DNA of 64,000 nt from contig NC_071671.1 in the NCBI RefSeq assembly GCF_028554725.1, positions 2,143,001 to 2,207,000 on the forward strand, read 5' to 3'. The stretch comes from Zeugodacus cucurbitae (lineage: Eukaryota > Arthropoda > Insecta > Diptera > Tephritidae). The translations under genes were made by a program, and so were the position numbers. Below the pieces are notes generated by a model that was given only the letters and a program-made list of their open reading frames with translations, was not told the origin of the DNA and searched no databases. Positions 11,610-21,900 of the stretch are shown here, piece by piece. Position 1 is the stretch's first letter, and each line of letters opens with the position of its first letter.

Positions 11610-11841
11610 GTGAGTAATTACTGTTACTTTTAACGCTTTTTTGCTACTTGTTAATTTAATTGCTTATTTATTAAATGTAAAATGTGTAGAATTTTGGAAA
11701 TATTTATTACCTCTTTTACTGAAATCATAAAACAATTACAGGTACTTAGAAATTGATATATTTATATAGAGATTTATATATTTTATATTTGATTAAATAA
11801 GCTAAAAAGCTATAAGTAAAACATTTTATGCTTTTTCAATA

Positions 11842-11936
11842 ATTATTTATGAAAGTTATACCGGATTCGGTGAATCTTCTGTGTCTTAGAGCAGGTCAGG
11901 ACCTCGATAGTATACACCAAGATGTATGTATGTAAG
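11842..11936 (+). repeat. Direct repeat copy A with 28-codon ORF
   Basis: About 95 bp nearly identical to 13125-13223. It contains an ATG frame at 11849-11935 encoding MKVIPDSVNLLCLRAGQD and about ten further residues. The copy ends at a donor-like GTAAGTA immediately before the Tigger-like insertion. See copy B for comparison. Confidence 0.75.
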
Positions 11937-12078
11937 TACAGTAGAACTTCTCTAACTCGAATCTCCATAATCCACCAAAAAACTTCGAGTTAGAGAGACT
12001 TCGAGTTATAGAATTTTCATTAAAACATACATTTTTTAAAAAAGCTCTAAAATATATATTTATAACCGAATTTATTTA

Positions 12079-12643
12079 CAGTATACTCTCGAAAAGTAAA
12101 TTCTCAGATAGTAAATAATCGCGGAAAAGTTAATCACCTATAAGATTACACATGCACCTCTAAAAAGTAAATTTTTTAATTTACTTTTCAGAGAGTGTGA
12201 TAAAAAATTCGAAACGTAGCAAGCAGCGTTTTTTACGATGTTGCAAAAACACTTACTCTCTTGTTTATCGCGTCTTTTTAGTAAATAAACTCTCCTACTT
12301 GATCCACTGGTTTAAAAATGAAAACGATGCAAATCAGGTGTCAGACTTTTTGAATTGTCGTACAAAAATGGTCAGAAAATATATTGCAAAAGAAAAAAAC
12401 AAAAGAATATTCAAGATTTTTTCTCTTCATAGTAAATACATATGTTTGTATGTTAATGCAAATATGTTTTTCATGTAAATCCATATGTTTTATTGAAGCA
12501 AATAAATGAATGAATTTGTTAAGTTTAAAAATGCATTTAATATTATAAAAACAGATAATTTATGTATATATTTGGAAAAGTAAATTATTCGAAAAAGTAA
12601 ATTACCCAAAATACCAATCGATTTACTTTTCGGGAGTATACTG
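12079..12643. mobile_element. Second CAGT-ended TIR element nested in the Tigger-like element
   Basis: Starts CAGTATACTCTCGAAAAGTA at 12079 and ends with its inverted copy (reverse complement CAGTATACTCCCGAAAAGTA) at 12643. TA is present on both sides (12077-12078, 12644-12645). Several more copies of AAAAGTAAATT lie inside both ends, and a palindromic AAGTAAATT/AATTTACTT pair sits near 12162-12190. The 93-codon + strand frame at 12197-12478 has a basic composition but no domain I can name. Because it splits the outer element, it inserted later. Confidence 0.82.
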
Positions 12644-12649
12644 TATTTA

Positions 12650-12903
12650 CTTCGCATAAAGTTATATGTACATACATACGTTAAAACCTGTATTTTGTAA
12701 ATTTTTTTTGATGCAGTTTGCTTTTTTTTGTGGCTCTTGACGTCTTTATCCCAAGCCTTTCTTACATGATTTACACAATCCATTAGAGTAATATCATTTT
12801 TTTTGTTCGCCTCCATACGATATAGATGTACTATTTTAAAATTCTGCCTCGATAGTAAAATTTTATATTTTGCATTAAGCCCTGGTAAAAAAGTTCGATT
12901 TAT
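12650..12903 (-). pseudogene. Tigger/pogo-like transposase C-terminal remnant
   Basis: Minus-strand translation gives INRTFLPGLNAKYKILLSRQ at about 12903-12844 and ITLMDCVNHVRKAWDKDV at about 12792-12739. These resemble the end of the DDE domain of Tigger/pogo (CENP-B-like) transposases, where a basic 'K.KYR.LLLR' segment is followed by an 'ITLLDA...AW' helix. The catalytic aspartates and the DNA-binding domain are absent. The open frame runs on into the nested element, where it is not transposase. Assignment is by pattern memory only. Confidence 0.5.
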
Positions 12904-13124
12904 GGAAGGAAATTTGTATGAGATTTGACTTCTATTACTCATTCATGAATTCGTTTTATGGAGAACTTCGAGTTAAGGAAGTTTGAGTTATGGAAGGAAA
13001 TTTGTATGAAATTTGATTTCTAAACGCTATTGCCAATTCAAGTGTTCGAGTTATGGATGTTCCACTGTATTTTAAAAAGTATAATTTATATATTCTATTT
13101 ATGATTCAATCAGCTTCTTCTAAA

Positions 13125-13248
13125 ATTATTTATGAAAGTTATACCGGATTCGGTGAATCTTCTGTGTCTTAGAGCTGGTCAGGACCTACATAGTATACAC
13201 CAAGATGTATGTATTTATGTAAGTTTCTCATTAATGCCACACATTTAA
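13125..13248 (+). repeat. Direct repeat copy B with 38-codon ORF
   Basis: About 95 bp matching 11842-11936. The frame from ATG at 13132 encodes MKVIPDSVNLLCLRAGQD and continues to a TAA at 13246-13248. Within the shared coding part I see three substitutions: GCA/GCT and CTC/CTA are silent, and GAT/CAT changes Asp to His. The copy ends in a donor-like GTAAGTTT at 13219. Similarity extends weakly another 60-70 bp upstream of both copies, so this is a segmental duplication rather than a target-site duplication. Confidence 0.7.
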
Positions 13249-15076
13249 TCGAATTACTCAATCTATTTGCGCCAATTTTGTCGCCGCATTAATCATTCTG
13301 CCACCAATGCAACTTCACCTCTCCAACACTAACATAAATATTCATACTCTTTTGCCAACACTTTTCAAATTTACATGCTCTCAGTGACGACACCATTGCA
13401 CCCGTTGACAAGCAATTAATTTCTTAGAGCATGCAATTTGCATGATATTAATATTGAACTTTAGAGAGTGGCAGAAAAAAAAGAAAGCAAGTACGAAGGA
13501 TTTTAAGCACTAGAAGTGTCACTATTGACAGCCAACCGGTTCGAATGAGGCGCTAACAAGCAGTCGCAAAAAATATAAGAGACAATGATTGCTTTGACAG
13601 CCAAGGTGGCGAAAATGCCCCCAGGCAAAACTGACACTTGCACTTGCAAGAGTGACAAGTCACACTCTGACACAGCACTTATGTTGGTCACCACTCCGAC
13701 AAAGCCACCAATGAGCTTGTTGCGTTGCGCCGGTTAAGTATGGTTGAAGCTGTTAGGGGCGGGTGACGCAAATGGTGTGTATGTGGTGATAGCGATCATA
13801 ATGATGTTGACTGACTGCGCCATACGTGGCACAGTGTATCACTGATGGACTACAATTATAGTGAGACACTTACACACAAACAAACATGAGGACTACAAGT
13901 GATGCCTCAAGTAGTTGTTTTGTTGTTGGTGTTGCCTAGCGCGCTTGTTGCTTTGCTGCTGGCGTGGCTTTATATTATAATAATACCTCAATGGCTTCTA
14001 CACCTTCACTGGCGGCACTTGCTGTCATTTTTGCTTATCATCATCAGCCAGACACGACAACCAGTCATTTATTGTTGCTGTTGCTGTAATTGTCACGATA
14101 ACAACAACAAGCAGCTAACAATCCAGCGTACAACTAAATAGCGTTAACTAGTGTCACTACATGCAACAACAACAATGACAAGTGCGCGATAAGAGATAGT
14201 AAATACGGACTCAGTTAAATGAAGCCATGGCGGACCATGATGGCGCTGGTGGCATGCCACACCATACCACCACATACCGCGCTAGCGTCGTGCCTTCGTG
14301 CGGAATCACGCCCATTTATCAATTGCGACAAGGAGCGCCCCACAGTGGCAGCATAAAGCCTGGTCGCTGGTTCGCCTACTGCAGAGCTCTGCAGAGCTGA
14401 CGCGGTTGAGGCTAATTGCAGTTTATGCAAAAAACATCGTTAATCAACTCATTGACAGTTTGTTATTTGTTAAACAAAGTTAATAATGGCGGTGTAGCAC
14501 AGTGTGACACAGATATCCCAACACTCATACACTCCAGCATAACATCAAGGCAGGCCAGGCACGCCAGGCGGGTCACATCCGTTTTCAATTGCTCGCGCTT
14601 CTCAAGGCAAAACTCATTTTTCTTATTTCACATTTTCTAGTTATTTTCCAATGCAGCTTCGCAGTTCTCTGTTAGTGTGCTGCCTGTTGTACTAACGGTT
14701 ATTTAAAATGCCATCATGGTATGCATCAACTTTGACAGGCTCTTCAATATGAGTATAAGCTCGGTGCAAAACTTATTTATTTTTGTAATCATAATGAGCG
14801 TATGCTAATTACTGGCAGTTAGCGTTAGTTTTCTCATTTTCTACTCAACTGGGCGCTGTCAGTGAGATATTAATGAGCAAGTATTACATGCAGTTAGACT
14901 CATAATGGGTGTTGTTAATATTTATTTGTAATGGTAAGCCAACTAATACACAGAGTAGCCTCCGAAGCAATTTCGATATTTTCAAGGAGCAAGAAAATTC
15001 TAAGTTTTACGAAAAATAATAGGAATTTTTTAAGGGATAATGATTTTGATTCTAGATTCTTTCTAGTCTTCTTAGA
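13249..15076. other. Non-coding stretch
   Basis: No supported gene. CAA/TTG-rich segments around 13.9-14.2 kb produce spurious hydrophobic frames. No transposon termini recognised. Confidence 0.5.
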
Positions 15077-15095
15077 TTAGGTTAGGTTTGTCATA

Positions 15096-15794
15096 CGAGG
15101 GCTACAATATATATTTCTGGCCTAATAATGAAAATAGGAATATTTATCAACGAAAATGGTTTTATTGTTTTTCAAAATATTCTCCATCAAGATTTATACA
15201 CTTTTGCATGCGCTCAAACTAATTTTCGAAGCACTTTTTTTGAGCCTTTTTTTGAGTGATTGTCAAATTGTGCGGGATCCAACGAGAACAAACCTTTTGT
15301 TACGGCCTTGCTGGTGGGAGAAATGCATAGGCATGCCTCTATCTGAAGGTATGTTACATGACGGTCTTGCATTATCAGTTCACGTACGGCATCGATGTTT
15401 TCTGGCACAACGGCTGTTTTTGGACGACCTTTACGGAATTCGTCTTTGAGCGAGCGTCGGTCACGATTGAATTCGTTGTACCAGTTTTTCACAGTGCTAT
15501 AGGATGGTGCTTCATAGCCATACAAAGATTTTAGTTCATCGATGCACTCTTGTCGCGATAATCCACGTCGAAAGTTGTGAAAAATGATCGCACGAAAATG
15601 TTCACGAGTTAATTCCATTTTTTTGGCCGAGATGAATTTTTTAATTCCCTGTAAATAAAACAATTCACGATTAAATGACAAAACGTTCTGAGTGATGTTA
15701 TGCTAAAAAATGTCAATCTTTCCAATGGAAATGTCAGATTGCACCTGGCAACACTTAGTGTTGCCTAGGCCAGAAATATATATAGCAGCCCTCG
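15096..15794 (-). mobile_element. Internally deleted mariner (mellifera-like N-terminus)
   Basis: Inverted repeats of about 29 bp start CGAGGGCTACAATATATATT on the left and CGAGGGCTGCTATATATATT on the right in reverse complement, flanked by TA (15094-15095 and 15795-15796). It carries the two ends of a mariner transposase on the minus strand with the middle missing. The right subterminal region also contains the hairpin GGCAACAC/GTGTTGCC at 15747-15765. At 699 bp it is about half the size of a complete mariner. Confidence 0.88.
15140..15618 (-). pseudogene. Mariner transposase, N- and C-termini only
   Basis: The frame starts MELTREHFRAIIFHNFRRGL (position 15618) and includes LSRQECIDELKSLYG, APSYSTVKNWYNEFN and GRPKTAVVPENIDAV. 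This is the paired helix-turn-helix DNA-binding half with the GRPKT linker characteristic of mariners. It breaks off after VTYLQIEACL. The sequence then jumps to the extreme C-terminus, readable in another frame as FERMQKCINLDGEYFEKQ before a stop near 15140. The whole D,D34D catalytic core is deleted. It could still bind its termini if expressed, but cannot cut DNA. Confidence 0.85.
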
Positions 15795-16033
15795 TAATAG
15801 TAGTCATTGATTAGGATGTCAATTAACGATATCTTCTCCAATTTATCGTACTGTGGGGCCCCTAGATGTCTGAAGCGTTGTCTTGTAAACGCAGGACAAA
15901 CGCACAAGAGATGCTCCACTCTTTCATTGGAGTCCTGCTCTTGACACTTTCTGAATTAACATAACTCCTTGTGACTTTTTCTATTTCCAAAAATAAAGAG
16001 AACCTCAGCAGGGCTATCGTTTTATAAGCTTAG

Positions 16034-16171
16034 AAGAAATCGCTGAAAGAGTCAGAGATTATTCCAAAAATCGAGTTTGAGACGTGTTTCTGGCGATTGG
16101 AAAAGCGCTCGGTGCGCATAATATCGAATGAGGACTATTTTGAAGGCAACAACATTAATGTAGACGAATAA
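16034..16171 (+). pseudogene. C-terminal scrap of another mariner-like transposase
   Basis: The plus-strand frame reads LKESEIIPKIEFETCFWRLE, then KRSVRIISNEDYFEGNNINV, and ends DE at a TAA (16169-16171). The pattern 'CF..W..R...CI...GDYFEGDNI' is the usual C-terminus of a mariner-like transposase. A TAG lies a few codons upstream. It is on the opposite strand from, and not the same family as, the element ending at 15794. No termini found. Confidence 0.65.
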
Positions 16172-18828
16172 ATTAAAAATTGAAAACGAAAATTTCAATG
16201 GAAATGTCGGAAATAGAAAAATCCAAGGCCAAAAATATATTTAAAACCATACTTTACTTAGAAAAGCAATTGAAGACATCTGAAGCACTCTGTACTCGTT
16301 TGAACTTAGTTCTGTATAAAGAAATAAATTTCCTATTAAAATATTGCAAAGTAATCACTCATGCAATTTTTAAGCTCTTTGGGAAAATGTATTCAACTTG
16401 TTTATTTCAACTTACATTTTTAATAGGAAATTCAAAATTAAATGAACCACATATGTTTTATATCGGGCTTACTCTGTCAAAGGACTAAGTTCGCTTTTGC
16501 TATCAATTAATTTAATTAGATATACAATGAACTTTACATAGTGTGTAACTTATGTGAAATTCATAGTTTTATTTTATAAATTTCTGTAAATACATTTTTA
16601 TTAAGTCAAAGCGTTTTTCCGACATTTATGCTGAGCCACAAAATTCCTCGAACAACAATTTCACAATGCTGTTATGTTGGAAAACCATAAAATCTAATTT
16701 ACAAGTAATTGAACAAACAATTGTGACAGTGGGTACGAGCCGGTGTTGACACAGGCACCAAAGCAAACATGACTCGAACCCAACATTCATCCGTTGTACT
16801 ACAAAACAACAACGCAATAGACAGGTGCGGAACAAAGGATGGACATGGAAGAATGCAATAGAAGCGGAGCGAAAGAATTACACACTTTGGCGAAAGCAGC
16901 GAGAGGAATTGCAGGCCATGAAAGAAAGGAAATGAATGAGCAGCTGTGTGGCTAGCTTGAGAAAGGAAGTGTATAGAAGCGGCTAAAGTGATTGCAAAGG
17001 GGAATAGAGTGTTGTGCAAGTGACCAACAAATAGGTGCATACAAAAAAGAGTTCAAGCTTAGCTCAGTAGAGAAAGGCTGGAAAACCAAGAATGCAGCAG
17101 ATCTGGGCAGTTGTGGCGCTGGTTGAACGGATAAGTTCCTTGTTTGCTTTGCACCAAGCACCCACACACACACACACATACTCACACACTTAAAAAAGCT
17201 AAGAATTTGCTAACGCTTTTGTTGTTATTGCTATTGTTTGCTATTTGTATAGCTGCTGTAGCAGGGTGTGGAATATTGTTGTGGTAGACCAATAGAAACA
17301 CCTCAAGGAGCAGTCAAGAAAAACCAGAGCAGATAAATGAAAAATAAGGAAAATATATGGCAACACATAAAAGAAAATGTGAAGGAACACAAGGCACACT
17401 GCTATAAGAGCGGTGTGTGAAAAATGAGTGTAAACTGTAAAAAAAAAATAAATCGAAATAAAAGTGAAAAAATGCGCCAGAGTCAGCGCTGGAGCTGATT
17501 CTCAAGCGGAAGCGAAACGCGTCAACCTGGAACATGCAATTTTATAAAAAGGATATGCGCAGCGTCGCACGACGATCTCTTAGCCTGCGGTGAGGTAAAA
17601 AGGACAATTGCTTTACAACGCTAGAGTGAATAGCAATAAGCTAGTAGGTAACAGAGGTACACGTTGTCGGTGGAAATGTCTGCGCGTCTGGGCATGTTCA
17701 AATAAGCCAGATGCGAAGGACCAACCAACCGGCCGGGTGAAGCCCAACGACTTGGCTTGCGACTGGCCGTGTTGTGTTGTGTCGTGCTTGGTGCTTGGCT
17801 TTTGTGACTGCCACGATGAATTTGCACTGCTGGCGGAATTGAATTGAATTGAATGAAAAGCATTTACAATGTGAAATATGCAAACATTTGTTTTATGTGG
17901 CAACACCAACGCCCGCACTAACGCACCCCGATAGCTTGGGCCTCCAATGTAAACACAAACAACAACATTGGAATGTTATAATGACTTCACAGCCATTGAG
18001 TGGCATTACAAAGCACTACTACTCAGAGGCAGCAGTTCGCTAGCATCATCGGCCGCCAGACGGCATCTGTTCCAGTTGCGCACCGTTATGCGTCGACTTC
18101 CGCAGGCATTCTTGCGAAATTTTGAATAAATGTCAGCAGACGAAATGCTTTTTGTTGGTTGACGTTGGGGTGCTGCTGGGGTGCCCGCCATCGCCGTTCG
18201 GCCTTGGCAATAATAGCCAGCTGTCAAAAGGTAAATTTAATGTCATTCGGATATACAAATAAACGCGTTCGCACAATGAAATGTTCGAAATTCACATTTT
18301 GAAAGGAATTTCGCAATTACGTTAACGAAATTACGAATTTGTTGACTTTTTGCACTGTGTATTTGCCAGCAGCGTCGCATAGCAATCGTAGCTGGAATGA
18401 ATGGCGTCCAGGTAGTGAATAGAAAATGCAGTAAAAGATTAACTCTAAAACGGGGTGTGACATATTTGAGGGTTTTTCCAAGTTGGAGGAGAATGCTTTA
18501 TGTTAGAAGAGAAGCTATCTGTCGTAGCTTAGTGTCTGGCTAACTAAATAGGATTGAAGCTAGAGGCTTCTAGTAAAGGTCTGATCTCAAAGAGAATCTA
18601 TCACTTTCTTTTAAAGAGCGATGTTTTCTAATCCGGTGATACTATCTATAGAAGAAATGATTTTGAGTAAAACGCATGAAAAATAGGTGTAGATACACTA
18701 AAAGTTGTTTCATCTAATAAAGGTTTTATGCTTTTCAAATATTCAACTTTGACCTCTTATATATCTGCCATATCTGCTTGAATGAAAATTTGTATACCCT
18801 ATTAAAATAAAAAGAATCGGCAGCTTGC
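16172..18828. other. Non-coding stretch
   Basis: No supported gene. A 102-codon frame at 16180-16488 just after the mariner scrap has no recognisable domain and an AT-rich composition. A TATAAAAAG at 17543-17551 is followed by less AT-rich sequence but no clear initiator, so I do not call a promoter. Confidence 0.45.
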
Positions 18829-18999
18829 AATATTTTTCGAAATTCGAAAATAATTATTTCGATTTAGTAGGCAAACTCCGAAATATTTTTTCGAAATTCG
18901 AAGGCAAATATTTAGCTTTCGTAGACTAACTTCGAAAGAGCCTTTTTCGAAATTCGAAGTCAAATATTTCGATTTCGAAAAGTAACTTCGAAAATTTTT
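18829..18999. repeat. Three-unit ~57 bp repeat built on TTTTTCGAAATTCGAA
   Basis: TTTTTCGAAATTCGAA recurs at about 18833, 18887 and 18944. Each copy is followed by an AAATATTT/ATTATTTC-GATTT segment, and a decayed further copy follows near 18975. The TTCGAA cores are self-complementary, so each unit is locally palindromic. No known function. Confidence 0.7.
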
Positions 19000-21900
19000 G
19001 AAGGTGATTTTTTACTTATGACTCAATATTCCGTAAAAAAGTTGTTTGGTCCAGAGTGTTATAAACATTCAACTTGTCATGTCTAACTCGGAGTACCTCT
19101 CATTTCTTCCTCCTTCCGCAATGTATGATTTCTTCACTTCATTTTGCACTGTGTAAATTGGCCTAACCTCAAAATCGATAGCATTTTGCCATTGGTAACG
19201 AAATTGTGAAATTGCTCAACATAAAAACGAATTGAAATTAAACGATCTGTAAATACAGCTATTATACGCGAACTCGGAAAGGATTTTTTGCCACTTTTCA
19301 CCAAAGAACAAGTGTTACACCAACGAATGCAAGTGTAATGAGAAAGTGTGTGAAAAAAGTAATTTGTATTGTTCCTACAGCGATGGATGGCAGGGAAGGA
19401 CGCAACAGCCGGAGCAGCGCGCATAGAAAGCAATGAACTCGGTTTGGCGCGCAGCTAATAGTAGTAGGAGTCACCTAGAAAAGTAAGTAAAAAAGTTGCC
19501 AATTGATAAATTGAATTAAATTTTTTATAAGCAACAATGGCAAACAATGCGGAGTGGAAGGAGCAGCGAAGTGCTTTTATAACACTAACAGTATTGTAGT
19601 TGTAGGTAATGGCAGTAACTTTGCGCAGAACAATGGCTGCCAATAATGTTATTTAGTTAACTGTAAAAGCATTCACGCTGCCGAAGTGCTATCGATGTTT
19701 ACCGCCGTGGTGATTGTGGTGTTGGTGTGGGTGCATATTTACAAATGATGCCACTTACACAGCCACTTTGGAATTCCTCTCTCTTGTTTTTAGCACTTTA
19801 CTACTCAAACACTTTTCCATAGTTTTTCGTGCAAATTACACTTAACCTTTACGTTTGCCACTTCATCATGCGACTTCTGACTTTGTTTGTTAGTTCTGGT
19901 ATTTATTTTTTGCAGTTTTCAAATGCGGATATGTTAAAAAGTGAGGGAAGTGACTTTTAGCTGTTATTACAAATTTGAAGAATTCTTTTTTGTGTGACTA
20001 AAATGCATATTTAACTACAAATATTGTTTGACTTACCAATTTAGCTTCTATTTACTGTTTGCTTACTCCCGTGGCACGTACATCTCTTTGTGGTGCCACA
20101 TACCAACCATTCCTCTAATTACGAGCGCCTGTGATTTTTTTTTCACTCCGTTATGTGTTAATAGCCCAAGTAATTATCGAAATACTTTTGTGTAGTGGTT
20201 TCCACAACTATTTGTAACGGTACTTTAATACAAATGTGTTGATTTTAAGATAAGATCATGCAACAAACAAGGGAGTGTGAAAGTGAAAGAGACGGGAGAG
20301 CGTTAGAGAGAGAACAGGAGAGTGTATGCTCGAAATATTTGTTTAGAAAGTTTAAGAAATGTAGCAAATATGTTTGATGTGTGTTGGAAAAGTTTATTGT
20401 TAGTGCATGTTTTGAAAGTTTCTCGGCCACATGCAACAATATGAGCCCGGGTACTCTCAATATGGTAGGTGTGGTATTTAGAGAAATAATTTTGTATGAG
20501 TAGAGCGTACGATATTCGATTTTCTAACGCATAAATAACAACAAATTTAGGTAGAAAAAAGGTTTTCACTTTTTTTTGTAGTTGTTGCTACGAGGAAAGT
20601 GAATGTGAGTAAATTCACGTAGTGGATTCTGGGTAATTTGAGTATTGATTGTTCGAAATTTAACAATTTTAATTGGTATTAAAAGTGAAAAAGTAAACAA
20701 CAGTGAAAATTTGAGTCAGACAACATGTATAAAATAACTGGTTACACGGTTCTGAATTCTATCTGAATTTGATTATACAAAGAAGAACCGGCTTTTTAGG
20801 TACTTTCTGTACTTCGTGATGCGGGTGCTTCCAAAACGTTGAGCATCATCGTTTACTAAAGTCTATTAAACCAGACTCCTCAATTTACTTAGCCTCACAA
20901 CTTCGGTGTTTTCTTTTCCAATAGCGCCCACTCACACAATTTTAAGCGATCAAACTGAGTAATCATTAAAAGTATAATTAGGAGTATATCCGCTTGACTT
21001 TAATAAACAGCTCAAACCGTTGGCGCACAACCACACCTATCTTCATATCCATATGCTGGCCACATGACGCACAAAACCCAAGGATGATGATGCTACGTCA
21101 TGACCAGCGCAATTTAAACTTTCTCAGTGCCAGCATAACGAATTGACATTTGGTAGACACGCCGCACTCACACCTTCGTGCCAAAAAGACATGCCGGCCA
21201 TAATAAACTGCGAAATAAGGTACTCAAAATGCCGCAGCTACTGGATTGCTTGGACATGCGACCAAAAAAGCACACACTCACTCACTTACATGCGAGACGA
21301 GTATGCTGGCGCTGGCGGTGTGGACTTTGGCACAGCGACACAATTGCAATCAAACTCTGCAAAGCGCCAAATAAGCTGTAAGTCCATATATTGCTTGCCA
21401 AGTCTCTGCCTCTCAAACAAACACACACACACTCACCCAGCTAGCTATGCATGTGAAGCGTAAGCTGTTGCAGCCGTTGTGTGGTAAACACCATTTATCT
21501 GCTGAAATTGAATCAAGTTGATCCTTGAACTTAACCGCACACGCACACATACACACACACATATATACAAGCGCCCTCAGCAACTCCCGGCTCAGTGACA
21601 AACTTTAAATTGCCAAAATGAGCGCGCGTGTTGACGTGCAATAGCCGACAGCTGCCAGCCACCAGCTACCAGCTGACATTAGATGCTGCTGCTGGTAGCA
21701 AGCATCGGTTCCTTCAAGGGACGCCCGTAGCGGCACAGACACACGCACACCAAACCGGAGCTTTGCAGTGTGTTTTGCGCGCATTTCTCTTGCGACGTCG
21801 CATATTTTCAGTGGCAGCTCCAAACAAACAACCCTTCGCAACGGGCACTCAAGTCTTCCGAACGCCACTTCCTCTCTCCGTCTCTGGCATTCGACCACCA

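Larger units (their letters stand above)
11939..13067 (-). mobile_element. Tigger/pogo-like DNA transposon (interrupted)
   Basis: Terminal inverted repeats begin CAGTAGAACTTCTCTAACTCG at 11939; the right end reads, in reverse complement, CAGTGGAACATCCATAACTCG to 13067. TA dinucleotides flank both ends (11937-11938 and 13068-13069), the target duplication of Tc1/mariner/pogo elements. CAGT-starting TIRs with CTAACTCGA words are typical of Tigger/pogo-type elements. Further inverted motifs (CGAGTTAGAGAG, TTCGAGTTA) lie just inside. Without the nested insert the element is about 560 bp, so it is a deletion derivative. A transposase scrap remains on the minus strand. Confidence 0.85.
15077..15965 (-). 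mobile_element. Jockey-like 3' fragment split by a mariner
   Basis: The right part (about 15800-15965), read on the minus strand, gives DSNERVEHLLCVCPAFTRQR followed by FRHLGAPQYDKLEKIS. This matches the cysteine-rich C-terminus of the jockey-like copy at 4172-4393 (HLLCTCPALSRQRLRYLGASQYENLDEVS). The left part (about 15077-15090, ATTAGGTTAGGTTT) matches that element's CCTAA-type tail in reverse. A mariner at 15096-15794 separates them. The reading frame here is longer and cleaner than in the other copies but lacks everything upstream of the cysteine motif. Confidence 0.75.

Noticed and set aside
12197..12478. 93-codon frame in the nested TIR element as a transposase
   Set aside because: Basic and AT-rich, but I cannot see helix-turn-helix or DDE motifs; left as uncharacterised interior of the element.
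13525..13545. GGTTCGAAT resembling a tRNA T-loop
   Set aside because: No acceptor stem, anticodon arm or D-arm could be found around it; other TTCGAAT words in the window fail likewise.
17543..17600. TATAAAAAG box followed by less AT-rich sequence and GTGAGGTAAA
   Set aside because: No initiator at the right distance and no downstream frame; TATA-like words are frequent in AT-rich DNA.
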